From Microbacterium sp. RU33B (lineage in GTDB: Bacteria; Actinomycetota; Actinomycetes; Actinomycetales; Microbacteriaceae): a stretch of 64,000 bases of DNA. This document shows, piece after piece, positions 12,084 through 21,061 of the stretch. Every line of letters starts with the position of its first letter. Position 1 is the stretch's first letter. The notes under the pieces are model-generated. The model was given only the letters and a program-made list of their open reading frames with translations. It did no database searches and was not told the origin of the DNA. The stretch is taken from NCBI RefSeq assembly GCF_900155915.1, contig NZ_FTPO01000002.1:682001-746000 (forward strand), in the 5' to 3' direction. The position numbers were made by a program, and so were the translations under genes.

Positions 12084-13097
12084 ATGGTCAACTATCGCTA
12101 CCTCGGCAACAGCGGCTTCAAAGTCTCGGAGATCACGTTCGGCAACTGGGTGACGCACGCGTCCCAGGTCGGCAACGACGCGGCGATCGCGACGGTGCAC
12201 AAGGCGCTCGACCTCGGCATCACGACATTCGACACCGCCGACACGTACGCCAACACGGCCGCGGAGGTCATCCTCGCCGAAGCGCTCAAGGGGCAGAACC
12301 GCGCCGAGATCGAGATCTTCACGAAGGTCTACTTCCCGATCGGCCGCATGGGGCCCAACGACCACGGCCTCAGCCGCAAGCACATCTTCGACGGCATCCA
12401 TGGGTCGCTGAAGCGCCTCGACGTCGACTACGTCGACCTGTACCAGGCGCACCGCTACGACTACGAGACCCCGCTCGAAGAGACGATGCAGGCCTTCGCC
12501 GACATCGTGCGGCAGGGCAAGGCGCTGTACATCGGCGTCTCGGAGTGGACGGCCGAGCAGCTGCGCGAGGGTCACGCCCTGGCGAAGAGCCTCGGGTTCC
12601 AGCTCGTCTCGAACCAGCCGCAGTACTCGGCACTCTGGCGCGTCATCGAGGGCAAGGTCGTCCCCACGTCGGAAGAGCTCGGCATCTCGCAGATCGTCTG
12701 GTCGCCGATGGCGCAGGGCGTGCTGTCGGGCAAGTACCTACCCGGTCAGCCCGTGCCCGACGGCTCGCGCGCGACCGATGAGAAGAGCGGTGCGAACTTC
12801 ATCAAGCGCTTCCTCGACGACGACGTGCTCGCGGCGGTGCAGAAGCTGCTGCCGGTCGCCGAGCAGGCGGGCCTCACGATGCCGCAGCTCGCGATCGCCT
12901 GGGTCCTGCAGAACCCCAACGTCGCCGCGGCGCTCGTGGGGGCATCCCGTCCGGAGCAGCTGGAGGACAACGTGAAGGCCTCGGGCGTGAAGCTCGACGC
13001 CGACACCCTCGCCGCGATCGACGAGGCTCTCCTTCCGGTCGCCGTCACCGACCCCGAGAACACGTACGACGTCTCGCCCAAGACGCGGCTGGTCTGA
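12084..13097 (+). CDS. Aldo/keto reductase, voltage-gated K+ channel beta-subunit-like
   Basis: A 337-residue NADPH-dependent oxidoreductase with an (alpha/beta)8 barrel. The catalytic tetrad is visible as Asp and Tyr in FDTADTYAN, Lys in EIFTKVYF and His in DLYQAHRYD. The NADP-binding C-terminus GASRPEQLEDNVKASG is intact. It most resembles the YghZ/Kv-beta group of AKRs, which reduce reactive carbonyls. It lies 9 bp after the ABC1 kinase and 3 bp before the NUDIX gene, so the three may be co-transcribed. The physiological substrate is unknown. Confidence 0.92.
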   Translation: MVNYRYLGNSGFKVSEITFGNWVTHASQVGNDAAIATVHKALDLGITTFDTADTYANTAAEVILAEALKGQNRAEIEIFTKVYFPIGRMGPNDHGLSRKHIFDGIHGSLKRLDVDYVDLYQAHRYDYETPLEETMQAFADIVRQGKALYIGVSEWTAEQLREGHALAKSLGFQLVSNQPQYSALWRVIEGKVVPTSEELGISQIVWSPMAQGVLSGKYLPGQPVPDGSRATDEKSGANFIKRFLDDDVLAAVQKLLPVAEQAGLTMPQLAIAWVLQNPNVAAALVGASRPEQLEDNVKASGVKLDADTLAAIDEALLPVAVTDPENTYDVSPKTRLV

Positions 13098-13100
13098 CCG

Positions 13101-13577
13101 ATGGTGGCGACGAGCGCCGGCCTTCTGCTGTACCGCCTCGGCGGACCGCGGGCGGAGGTGCTCGTCGCCCACATGGGCGGTCCGTACTGGGCCTCGAAGG
13201 ACGACGCGGCGTGGTCCATTCCCAAAGGGGAATATGATCCGGCTGTCGAGTCTCCCCTCGATGCGGCCGTGCGCGAGTTCCGGGAGGAGCTCGGCGTCGA
13301 TCCCCCCGAGGGGGCTCCCGCCGAGCTCGGCACGTGGGCGTACTCGTCGGGCAAGCGCATCACGGTCTTCGTCGTGGACGGCGCCGACTTCGGCGACCCC
13401 GACTACGCCTTCGGCACATTCGAGCTCGAGTGGCCGCCGCGCTCCGGCACGCGCACCGCGTTCCCCGAGGTCGACAGAGCGGAGTGGATGCCGCTGGAGA
13501 TCGCCCGCGAGAAGCTCGTGAAGGGCCAGCGCCCGGCGATCGACGCGCTCGAGAAGAGGCTCGACGCGGCATCCTGA
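13101..13577 (+). CDS. NUDIX hydrolase
   Basis: A 158-residue hydrolase of nucleoside diphosphates linked to another moiety. The Nudix box reads GEYDPAVESPLDAAVREFREELG (shown only as a motif; residues ~43-65); E-x7-REFxEELG is exact, but the leading Gly is one residue further out than in the consensus. Members of this subgroup often keep that spacing. The substrate is not predictable. It follows the aldo/keto reductase by 3 bp, suggesting translational coupling. Confidence 0.88.
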   Translation: MVATSAGLLLYRLGGPRAEVLVAHMGGPYWASKDDAAWSIPKGEYDPAVESPLDAAVREFREELGVDPPEGAPAELGTWAYSSGKRITVFVVDGADFGDPDYAFGTFELEWPPRSGTRTAFPEVDRAEWMPLEIAREKLVKGQRPAIDALEKRLDAAS

Positions 13578-13645
13578 GCCCGCTCCGGGGCGGTTCGGGG
13601 CGGTGTATAGGGTGGGCAGGGACTCCGCTCCCCACCCTGGACGCC

Positions 13646-16324
13646 ATGCCGACCACGACACCGCGGCGCGAGGCATCCGTGCCTCGCCTGATCCGCGAGC
13701 GCACCCGCGCATCCCGCGGCGTGCTCGCGAGCATCCTGGCGGCGATCGTCGTGTCGACGACCCTCCTGTGCGGGCTGTCGGCCGTCGCCGATCTCCAGCT
13801 GCGCGCGGCCGTGCGCGCCGCGGTTCCGGATGCCGACGTTCCCGAGGGATGGCTGCAGCTGCAGACCCGTCCCGCGGCCGACGCGGCCGTGCAGGACGCC
13901 GCAGCGGACGCCCTCTTCGACGAGGTCCTGGGCGACACCGCCGTCGTCGAGCGCCTCGAGCTCGGCGATCCGGGCACGGACTTCGAACGCGTCGCGTGGC
14001 GCATCACGCCCGACCCCGACCGTCTCGGTCCCGACTCGATCGAGAGGCTGGCTGCGGGACTCGACCGACTTCCCACGGCGTTCCGCGATTCGGATGCCGA
14101 GGAGCGCGGAGCGTCGGTGTCGGGCGGGCTTCCGGCCGCCGTGGCCGAGGTCGCGATCGGCACCCGCGCGGCGACGGCCCTGCTGCCGGTGCCGCTGATC
14201 GTGCTGGGCGTGCTCGCCTGGTTCGCGGTGCTGCAGCTCGCGCGGCTGCTCGGGCTGTCGCGCGGGCGCGAGGCGGCGCTGCTGCGGGCCCGCGGTCTGT
14301 CGGGCCGGCAATCGGCGATGCTCGCCGCGGGCGAGTCGGCGGCCGTCGCCGGCGCGGCGCTGGGCTGGGCCCTCGGCCTCGTGCTCGTGCCGGCCCTGCC
14401 CGGTGGGGCTGGAGGGCTCCCGGCGGTGGTCGCGACGTGGCCGCTCGCGCTCCTCGTCGTGCTCGCCGCCACGGCGACGCTCGCGGTCGGCCAGCTCCGT
14501 GCCGCGGGGCGCGCGAGGGGATCGGATGCGGCTGCGGGGCGGGTGGCGCGCGCGGCCACCCCCGCGGCAGGCATCCTGCTCGTCGTGGTCACGGGCGTCG
14601 TGATCTGGCAGGCGCGCACGTCGCCGTCGGGCGTGTGGGGGATCGTGGTGGCCACGCTCGCTCCGGCTCTCGGGGTCGCCGCCGTCGCGCTGCTGGCGGT
14701 GCTCCTGTTCGGTCCGGTCGCGGCCTTCGCGGCGATGCTCGCCGGACGCGCACGCGGCATCTCGCCGTCGTACCCCGCACGTCAGGTCGCGCGCCGGGTC
14801 GGCGCGTATTCGGTGGCGGTGGCGCTCGTGGCCATCGCCGTGTGCGGGGCGGTGCTGGCCGGCGGGTACGCCGGAATGGCGGGCACGACCGCCGCCGACT
14901 CCCAGCGGGTGCAGGCGGGCACCGCGATGCGCGCCGTGCTGCCGGTCGGCGCGGGCGACGTCGCGCGAGCGGAGTCGGTCGACGGCGTCGAGCTCGCCGC
15001 CCCTGCGATCGTCGTGCCCGTGGCATCCTCCGGCGAAGACGCCGTGCTGCTCGCGCTCCCCGCCGACGCCATGCGCGACCTGCTCTTCGAGGTCCCCGGG
15101 GCTGCCGCGCCCGCGACGCTGGCCGACGCCGTCGGCGCCCCGTCGTCTCTCGTGGCGATCTCCGGTTCCGAGCTGCGCCTCGATGCCTCGGCACGGTCGT
15201 CGGTGCCGGAGGCGATCGCCGACACCGCCGTGCGGGCGTGGATCGTCGACGACGCAGGCACGACCGTGCCGCTCGCACTCGAGGTCGAGACGGGGGATGA
15301 CGCGACCGGCGACACGTCGACGTTCGCCGCCCGGGCTCAGCTGCCCGACGGCGCGTGGCGCCTGGCAGGCCTCGAGCTCGCGCGCGGCAACGCCTGGGCG
15401 CAGGTCGAGATCTCCTTCACCCGCTTCGCCCTCTCCGCCGACGGCGCCCCGCTGGACGTGACCCTGCCTCCCGTCGTCCGCCTCTACGGCGGATTCGGGG
15501 CTCCCGGCGTCCCGTCCGCACTGGTCTGGAGCGCCGCCGGCGAGGAGGGCGACCGCGTGCCCCTCGCGATCACCACGTCGCTCGCGTCGACGCTCGCGCT
15601 CGACGTCGGCGACCCGGTCGATCTCTCGTTCAGCGCATCCGGTCGGGTGCTGGGCGGCACGGTGGCATCGGTGTCCGACGCGATCCCCGGCATCGGGGCG
15701 CGACCGGGTGCGGTCGCCGACCTGGAGGCGCTGACGGTCGCCCAGCTGCCGTCGGCGCCGACGATCGGCGAGCCCGCCGCCACGCCGCCGCTGCCCGATC
15801 AGCTGTGGGCGGCGGGGGACGAGGCATCCGCCCCCGCCCTCGCGGACGAGCTCGGCGTCCCCGTGCTCGTGCCCGCGTCGCAGTCGACCGCCGTGACCGC
15901 ACCCGTCACGATCGTGTGGATCGCGGCCGCGCTCGGGGGTGCGGTGCTCGCCGGCGTCGCCCTCGTCGCCCTGCTCGCCGCCGTCACCCGGCAGCGGGCC
16001 GGCGAGGTGCTCGTGCTGCGGGCGATCGGCGTCGCGCCGCGGCGCCAGAGCCGTCAGCGCGTCGCGGAAGCCGTGGTCGTGGTCGCGATCGCCGCCGCGC
16101 TCGGAGCGGCGGGGGGCTACGCGCTCACGGCGCTGCTCGTGCCGGGGCTCGTGGCGCGCGCCGTCCCGTCTGCCGCGCTGGCGCCGGTGCTGTCGGTCGA
16201 CGGGTGGCCGGTGATCGCAGCGGTCGCGCTCATCGCGGTCGGATGCCTGGCCGGCGCGGTCGCCATCGCGGCATCCGTCGCGGCGCAGTCGCGTTCCACG
16301 CGCCTCGAGGAGGCGGCACCGTGA
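13646..16324 (+). CDS. FtsX-type ABC transporter permease (first subunit)
   Basis: An 892-residue membrane protein. An N-terminal anchor (residues ~22-48) is followed by a ~120-residue extracellular domain, two blocks of membrane helices with FtsX-like loops (~180-430), a second large extracytoplasmic domain and a C-terminal four-helix FtsX block ending in a typical LLAAVTRQRAGEVLVLRAIG segment. This is the duplicated layout of macrolide- or lipoprotein-export-type permeases. The ATG at 13646 lies 7 nt after CACCCT, a weak leaderless-type box. It overlaps the next gene by 4 bp. The cargo is unknown. Confidence 0.85.
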   Translation: MPTTTPRREASVPRLIRERTRASRGVLASILAAIVVSTTLLCGLSAVADLQLRAAVRAAVPDADVPEGWLQLQTRPAADAAVQDAAADALFDEVLGDTAVVERLELGDPGTDFERVAWRITPDPDRLGPDSIERLAAGLDRLPTAFRDSDAEERGASVSGGLPAAVAEVAIGTRAATALLPVPLIVLGVLAWFAVLQLARLLGLSRGREAALLRARGLSGRQSAMLAAGESAAVAGAALGWALGLVLVPALPGGAGGLPAVVATWPLALLVVLAATATLAVGQLRAAGRARGSDAAAGRVARAATPAAGILLVVVTGVVIWQARTSPSGVWGIVVATLAPALGVAAVALLAVLLFGPVAAFAAMLAGRARGISPSYPARQVARRVGAYSVAVALVAIAVCGAVLAGGYAGMAGTTAADSQRVQAGTAMRAVLPVGAGDVARAESVDGVELAAPAIVVPVASSGEDAVLLALPADAMRDLLFEVPGAAAPATLADAVGAPSSLVAISGSELRLDASARSSVPEAIADTAVRAWIVDDAGTTVPLALEVETGDDATGDTSTFAARAQLPDGAWRLAGLELARGNAWAQVEISFTRFALSADGAPLDVTLPPVVRLYGGFGAPGVPSALVWSAAGEEGDRVPLAITTSLASTLALDVGDPVDLSFSASGRVLGGTVASVSDAIPGIGARPGAVADLEALTVAQLPSAPTIGEPAATPPLPDQLWAAGDEASAPALADELGVPVLVPASQSTAVTAPVTIVWIAAALGGAVLAGVALVALLAAVTRQRAGEVLVLRAIGVAPRRQSRQRVAEAVVVVAIAAALGAAGGYALTALLVPGLVARAVPSAALAPVLSVDGWPVIAAVALIAVGCLAGAVAIAASVAAQSRSTRLEEAAP

Positions 16325-19104
16325 CCCTCCGCGTCGGCACGCCCCGGCTGCTCGCCCGCCATCTGCGCACGGGACTCGGCGGGTCGGTGGTCGTGGCATC
16401 GCTCGTGCTCGTGCTCACGGTCGTCACGACGATCGTCTCACCCGCCGTCACGACTCTCCTCGACGCGGCCACGAGGTATCAGCTCGATCGCCTCAGCCCT
16501 TCGGTGCGCGATCTGACCACCTCCGTCGGCGCGCTGCCGTCGGTCGGCTACGGCGCCAACACGACCGATTCGCTGCCCCCGGCGTACGAGGCGACGTGGG
16601 GGGAGTGGGACACGGCGCTCTCGCAGATCCGCCGGAACGCCGCCCCCGCGATCAGGGAGAGCTTCGGCGAGGCCGACTACTTCACGCGCCTCGGCGAACC
16701 GGCGCAGTACGCCTCGACGACCTATGTCGTGCTCGATCCCCGGTATGCGTCGCGCATCCGACTGGTCGAGGGCCGCCTGCCCGAGACCACCGCGACGGCC
16801 GAGCAATGGCAGACGGCGTTCGACGACCTGATCGACCCGCAGACACTGCGGCCGCGGGTCGACGGCACCGCCACCCTGCCGGCCACCGAGGTGGTGATCT
16901 CCGCAGAGGCCGCCGAGGCCGAGGAGTGGGCGATCGGCGACGTCCGCGAGGTCGGCACGGAGGCGAAATGGCCGGCGCCGGTCCCCCTCGTCCTGGTCGG
17001 CACGTACGACGTCGTCGACGCCGCCGACCCGTACTGGGCGCGCACGACCGCGATGATCACGCCGTCGCGCGGCGCGGATCCCGACGGCAACCCGTGGACC
17101 CGCATCGGCGCCTTCGCGTCTCCCGACGGGCTCGCCACGATCGGCACGATCGCCGGAGGCCTCTCGACGCCGATGTGGTACCCGCTCGATGCCGAGACGG
17201 TGACGGCCGAGGCCGCCCCCGGCCTGCTCGCCGAGCTCCGAGGCTTCACCGGCACGTCGCAGCCGTTCTCCACCCGCACGTACCCGGGCGCGAACCTGTC
17301 GTTCCAGACCGGGACGATCTCCGCGCTGGAGACTTCGACGGCGCAGGCCCGCACGCTCGTCGCCGTGCTCGCGATGTTCGCGTCCGGTCCGTTCGGCGTC
17401 GCGGTCGGGGTGCTCGCCCTCGGCTGCCGGCTCATCCTCGAACGGCGCCGAGCCGCCCTCGATCTCCTGGCCGCGCGGGGGGCGGCGCCGGCGCAGCTGC
17501 GCGCTCTGCTCGCGCTCGAGGGCACGCTCGTCGGGGTGGTGCCCGCCGTGCTCGGGCTCGCCGCCGGCGCGGCGATCGCGCGCCTCGCCTTCCCGGCATC
17601 CGGAGCGATCGCGCCGCTCGCGGTGGTGGCGGCCGTCGTGCTCGGGCTCGTACCGCCGGCCGTCGTGATCGCCTCCGCGGGTGCGACCCGCGCCGGCCGG
17701 TCGGATGCGCCGGCCCGCCGGTCCCGGTGGCGCGGCCTGGTCGAGCTGCTCGTGGCGCTCCTCGCCGCTCTCGCGACCGTGCTCCTCCTCGTGCGGGCCG
17801 CCGAGCCCGCCGACGACCCCGGCGCCCTCGATCCGCTCCTGGTCATCGCGCCGCTCCTGCTGTCTCTCGTGGCGTGCGTCGCGACGCTCCGCCTGTACCC
17901 GCTCGCGCTGCGCGCCATCCTCGCCCGGCGTCAGCGCGGGCGGGGGTTCGTGGGCGTCCTGGGCGCCGCCCGCGCGATCCGCGATCCCGCCACCGGCGTC
18001 GCCCCCATCCTCGCCCTCGTGGTGGGCGTCTCGTTCGCCGTCGCGAGCGGTGTGCTGCTGTCGACGGTGCAGGGGGGAGCCGTGCAGGTCGCCCGTGCGT
18101 CGGTCGGGGCCGATCTGCTGCTGTCGGCGACGCGGTTCGACGCCGGCGCCGAGGCATCCGTCGCCGACATCGAGGGCGTCGCGGCGGTCGCGCCGGTGTC
18201 GGTCGCGTACGCCGCCAACCTCAAGACCGACGACCGGCTCCAGCGCGTGCTGCTCTTCTTCGCCGACCAGGCGCTGCTCGACGACGTGCAGCAGGGATAC
18301 CCTGCCGTCATCCCGCCGGGGGTCTCGCTCGCGGGCGGTGGCGAGCCCGTGCCGCTGCTCTTCTCGGCGGCCGCAGCCGAGCGGGCGGATGCCGCGAACG
18401 CCGCGCTGCGCATCGTCGAGGCGTCGGCCGAGTACGCCGGGGAGGTGGCCGGCGTCGTGCCGTTCGCCTCCAACGACCAGTGGGCGCTCGCCGACATCGC
18501 GTCGCTGCCGGCCGTCGGCGAGGTGACTCCCGTCACCGTGTCGATGCTCGTGCGCCTCGACGAGGGCGCCGATCCGGATGCCGTCATCGCCGCCGTGGGT
18601 GCAGCCCTCGGGCCGTCGGTGCAGGCGACGACGGCCGCGCGCGAGCTCGCCGAGCTGGCCGACGATCCCGTCGTCACCGGGCTGCGTATCGCCCTGTTCG
18701 CCGGCATCGCCCTGTCGGCGGTGCTGGCCGCGGTCGCCGTCGTCCTGACGCTCGCCCTCGGGTCGTCGTCCAGGCGTCGCGTGTCGGCGCTGCTGCGCAC
18801 CCTCGGCGCCGCGCCGCGCGCCGCGGGCGGACTCGTGGCGTGGGAGCTCGTGCCGCAGGTCGTGGCCGCGCTCGTCGTGGGATGCGCGTTCGGCGCCGCA
18901 CTCCCCCTCCTCCTGACCCGGGTGGTCGATCTGACGCCCTTCACCGGCGGTGCCGACCAGCCCGCCTACGCCGTCGACCCGATCGTGCTCGCGATCGCGC
19001 TCGGAGGCTTCCTCGTCGTGACCGCGGCCGTCGCCGTGGTCGCGATCCTCATCACCCGCCGCGCGCGCATCGCGACCGTGCTCCGTACCGTGGAGGACTC
19101 ATGA
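16321..19104 (+). CDS. FtsX-type ABC transporter permease (second subunit)
   Basis: A 927-residue paralogous permease starting at the GTG at 16321, which overlaps the previous stop (GTGA). GAGGAGG just upstream supports this start. It has an N-terminal membrane helix (~22-45), a large extracellular domain, a cytoplasmic-loop motif ILERRRAALDLLAARGA typical of FtsX proteins, two helix blocks and a last FtsX block with SSRRRVSALLRTLGAAPRAAGG. It presumably heterodimerises with the 13646-16324 product. It overlaps the next ATPase gene by 4 bp. Confidence 0.85.
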   Translation: MTLRVGTPRLLARHLRTGLGGSVVVASLVLVLTVVTTIVSPAVTTLLDAATRYQLDRLSPSVRDLTTSVGALPSVGYGANTTDSLPPAYEATWGEWDTALSQIRRNAAPAIRESFGEADYFTRLGEPAQYASTTYVVLDPRYASRIRLVEGRLPETTATAEQWQTAFDDLIDPQTLRPRVDGTATLPATEVVISAEAAEAEEWAIGDVREVGTEAKWPAPVPLVLVGTYDVVDAADPYWARTTAMITPSRGADPDGNPWTRIGAFASPDGLATIGTIAGGLSTPMWYPLDAETVTAEAAPGLLAELRGFTGTSQPFSTRTYPGANLSFQTGTISALETSTAQARTLVAVLAMFASGPFGVAVGVLALGCRLILERRRAALDLLAARGAAPAQLRALLALEGTLVGVVPAVLGLAAGAAIARLAFPASGAIAPLAVVAAVVLGLVPPAVVIASAGATRAGRSDAPARRSRWRGLVELLVALLAALATVLLLVRAAEPADDPGALDPLLVIAPLLLSLVACVATLRLYPLALRAILARRQRGRGFVGVLGAARAIRDPATGVAPILALVVGVSFAVASGVLLSTVQGGAVQVARASVGADLLLSATRFDAGAEASVADIEGVAAVAPVSVAYAANLKTDDRLQRVLLFFADQALLDDVQQGYPAVIPPGVSLAGGGEPVPLLFSAAAAERADAANAALRIVEASAEYAGEVAGVVPFASNDQWALADIASLPAVGEVTPVTVSMLVRLDEGADPDAVIAAVGAALGPSVQATTAARELAELADDPVVTGLRIALFAGIALSAVLAAVAVVLTLALGSSSRRRVSALLRTLGAAPRAAGGLVAWELVPQVVAALVVGCAFGAALPLLLTRVVDLTPFTGGADQPAYAVDPIVLAIALGGFLVVTAAVAVVAILITRRARIATVLRTVEDS

Positions 19105-20189
19105 CCACCTCGCCCGCCCTCACCCCGTCCGTCGCGTCCCGCGGGGACGAGCCCGACATCGCGTGCTCCGAACTGGTGCGCATCTTCAAGACGGATGCGA
19201 TCGAGGTGCAGGCGCTGCAGGGGCTCGACCTCGTCGTCGACCGGGGTGAGCTCGTCGCCGTGGTCGGGGCATCCGGGTCGGGGAAGTCCACCCTCCTCTC
19301 GATCCTCTCGGGTCTCGACGTGCCCACCGCGGGCGTCGCGCGCGTCGCCGGACGCGACCTGCTGTCGATGACGCGCTCCGAGCGCGTGACCTTCCGTCGG
19401 GAGTGCGTCGGCTTCGTGTGGCAGCAGACCTCCCGCAACCTGCTGCCGTACCTCACCGCGGCCGAGAACGTCGCGGCGGCGCTCGCGATCGCCGGGCGCA
19501 CGCCCAAGAGGGAGCGCGCCGCGCGCACGGCGGGTCTCCTCGACCTCCTCCAGGTCGGGTACTGCGCCGACCGGCGGCCCGCGCAGATGTCGGGCGGGGA
19601 GCAGCAGCGAGTGGCAATCGCCGTCGGAATCGCGAACGAGCCGCGCGTGCTCCTGGCCGACGAGCCGACGGGCGAGCTCGACGACGAGACGAGCGCGCAC
19701 GTCCTGGAGGCCATGCGATCGGTCAACCGCGAACTCGGCGTCACGACGCTCATCGTGACGCACGATCCGGCCGTGTCGGAGCACGTGGCCCGCACGGTGC
19801 AGATCCGCGACGGCCGCACGGCGACCGAAGTGCTGCGCTCGACCCGGCACGACGAGCACGGCGCCGAGCACCACATCGCCGAGGAGTACGCCGTGCTCGA
19901 TCGGGTCGGGCGGCTGCAGCTCCCCGACGAGTTCGTCACGGCCCTCGATCTCCGCCAGCGCGTGCGGCTCGCCCTCGAGCCGGATCACGTCGGGGTGTGG
20001 CCGGGTGCGACGGCCGACCGCCCTCGCGGATTCGGAGAATCACGCGAAACTCGGAGCCGTGAGAGCGCACGATCCGACGATCGCGACATTCTCCGAACTT
20101 CGGATGCCGCGGAGGCGCCGGGAGACCGGGCAGAGGATGCGGGAGACCAGGCAGAGGATGCGGCGTCGGCGACGGAGGACGCATCATGA
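19101..20189 (+). CDS. ABC transporter ATP-binding protein (MacB/LolD type) with repeat-bearing C-terminal tail
   Basis: A 362-residue ATPase, longer than the usual 230-260. Walker A GASGSGKST, signature MSGGEQQRVAIA, Walker B VLLADEPTGELDD and the switch histidine in VTHDP are all present in the first ~235 residues. The ~55-residue C-terminus from about residue 308 is Arg/Asp/Glu/Ala-rich and low-complexity. It is encoded by DNA containing an inverted repeat (20031-20097) and a 21-bp tandem duplication (20120-20161). It energises the two FtsX permeases upstream. ATGA overlaps link it to both neighbours. Confidence 0.88.
   Translation: MTTSPALTPSVASRGDEPDIACSELVRIFKTDAIEVQALQGLDLVVDRGELVAVVGASGSGKSTLLSILSGLDVPTAGVARVAGRDLLSMTRSERVTFRRECVGFVWQQTSRNLLPYLTAAENVAAALAIAGRTPKRERAARTAGLLDLLQVGYCADRRPAQMSGGEQQRVAIAVGIANEPRVLLADEPTGELDDETSAHVLEAMRSVNRELGVTTLIVTHDPAVSEHVARTVQIRDGRTATEVLRSTRHDEHGAEHHIAEEYAVLDRVGRLQLPDEFVTALDLRQRVRLALEPDHVGVWPGATADRPRGFGESRETRSRESARSDDRDILRTSDAAEAPGDRAEDAGDQAEDAASATEDAS
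20031..20097 (+). repeat. Inverted repeat inside the ATPase C-terminal tail
   Basis: The arms TTCGGAGAAT (20031-20040) and ATTCTCCGAA (20088-20097) are perfect complements 47 nt apart, with further partial pairing inside (CGCGAAACTCGG against CCGACGATCGCG). It lies in the coding frame of the low-complexity tail and looks like an extragenic palindrome read through in frame. Confidence 0.55.
20120..20161 (+). repeat. 21-bp in-frame tandem duplication
   Basis: Two adjacent 21-bp units (20120-20140 and 20141-20161) differ at a single base. They encode the repeated peptide GDRAEDA / GDQAEDA near the end of the ATPase. The unit length of seven codons keeps the frame, consistent with slippage in a dispensable tail. 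Confidence 0.75.
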
Positions 20190-21028
20190 CCGGGATCGCC
20201 CTGCGCGCGGAGGCGCTCCGACGCGTGTTCTCGTCGCCGGCCGGCGACGTCGTGGCCTGCGACGGCATCGACCTCGAGCTGCGCACCGGCGAGCTCCTCG
20301 TCGTGCGGGGAGCATCCGGCGCCGGCAAGACGACGCTGCTGAACCTGCTCGGCACGCTCGACACCCCGACGTCGGGCCGCGTGATGCTGGGCGACGTCGA
20401 CACGACCGGGTTGACGGAGGCCGAGCTCGCGCCGCTGCGCCGCGAGAACCTCGGGTTCGTGTTCCAGTCGTTCGGTCTCATCCCCGTGCTGTCGGCGCGG
20501 GAGAACGTGGAGCTGCCGCTGCGCATCGCGGGCGTCGACGCATCCGAACGCGACGAGCGCACGCAGCACGCGCTGCAGCTCGTGGGGCTCGCCGGCCACA
20601 GCGAGCAGCGGCCGTCGGAGCTCTCCGGCGGTCAGCAGCAGCGGGTCGGCATCGCGCGCGCGATCGTGTCGCGTCCGCGCATCCTGATCGCCGACGAGCC
20701 GACCGGGCAGCTCGACTCCCGCACCGCGGCGACGATCATGGACCTCCTCGGCGAGCTCGCCCACCAGCAGGGCCTGGCGGCGATCGTGTCGACGCACGAC
20801 CCGCTGCTGGTCGCGCGGGCCGACCGCGTCGTCGAGATCCATGACGGTCGCATCGCGGCGACGTCCGCCGCGGCTGCCGGCTCCGAGTCGGCGGCCGGCG
20901 CCAAGTCGGCGGCAGGCGTCGCGTCGGCGGCATCCGCCCCGCCGGCCCCGGACTCCGGGTCCGCCGCAGCGCCTACCACAGGCGTCCCCCTCACGCGGGC
21001 CGAGCTGCGCCGCCGCACCGGGCTCTGA
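20186..21028 (+). CDS. ABC transporter ATP-binding protein (second ATPase of the FtsX system)
   Basis: A 280-residue LolD/MacB-like ATPase with Walker A GASGAGKTT, signature LSGGQQQRVGIA, Walker B ILIADEPTGQLD and VSTHDP. The last ~50 residues are an Ala/Ser/Gly-rich tail built of short repeats (ESAAGAKSAAGVASAAS). It starts with an ATGA overlap on the previous ATPase. Two different ATPases with two permeases suggest an asymmetric transporter or two ATPase heterodimers. Confidence 0.88.
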   Translation: MTGIALRAEALRRVFSSPAGDVVACDGIDLELRTGELLVVRGASGAGKTTLLNLLGTLDTPTSGRVMLGDVDTTGLTEAELAPLRRENLGFVFQSFGLIPVLSARENVELPLRIAGVDASERDERTQHALQLVGLAGHSEQRPSELSGGQQQRVGIARAIVSRPRILIADEPTGQLDSRTAATIMDLLGELAHQQGLAAIVSTHDPLLVARADRVVEIHDGRIAATSAAAAGSESAAGAKSAAGVASAASAPPAPDSGSAAAPTTGVPLTRAELRRRTGL

Positions 21029-21061
21029 CCGCGCCGAACTCCGACCGCGCCGGGACGGCGT

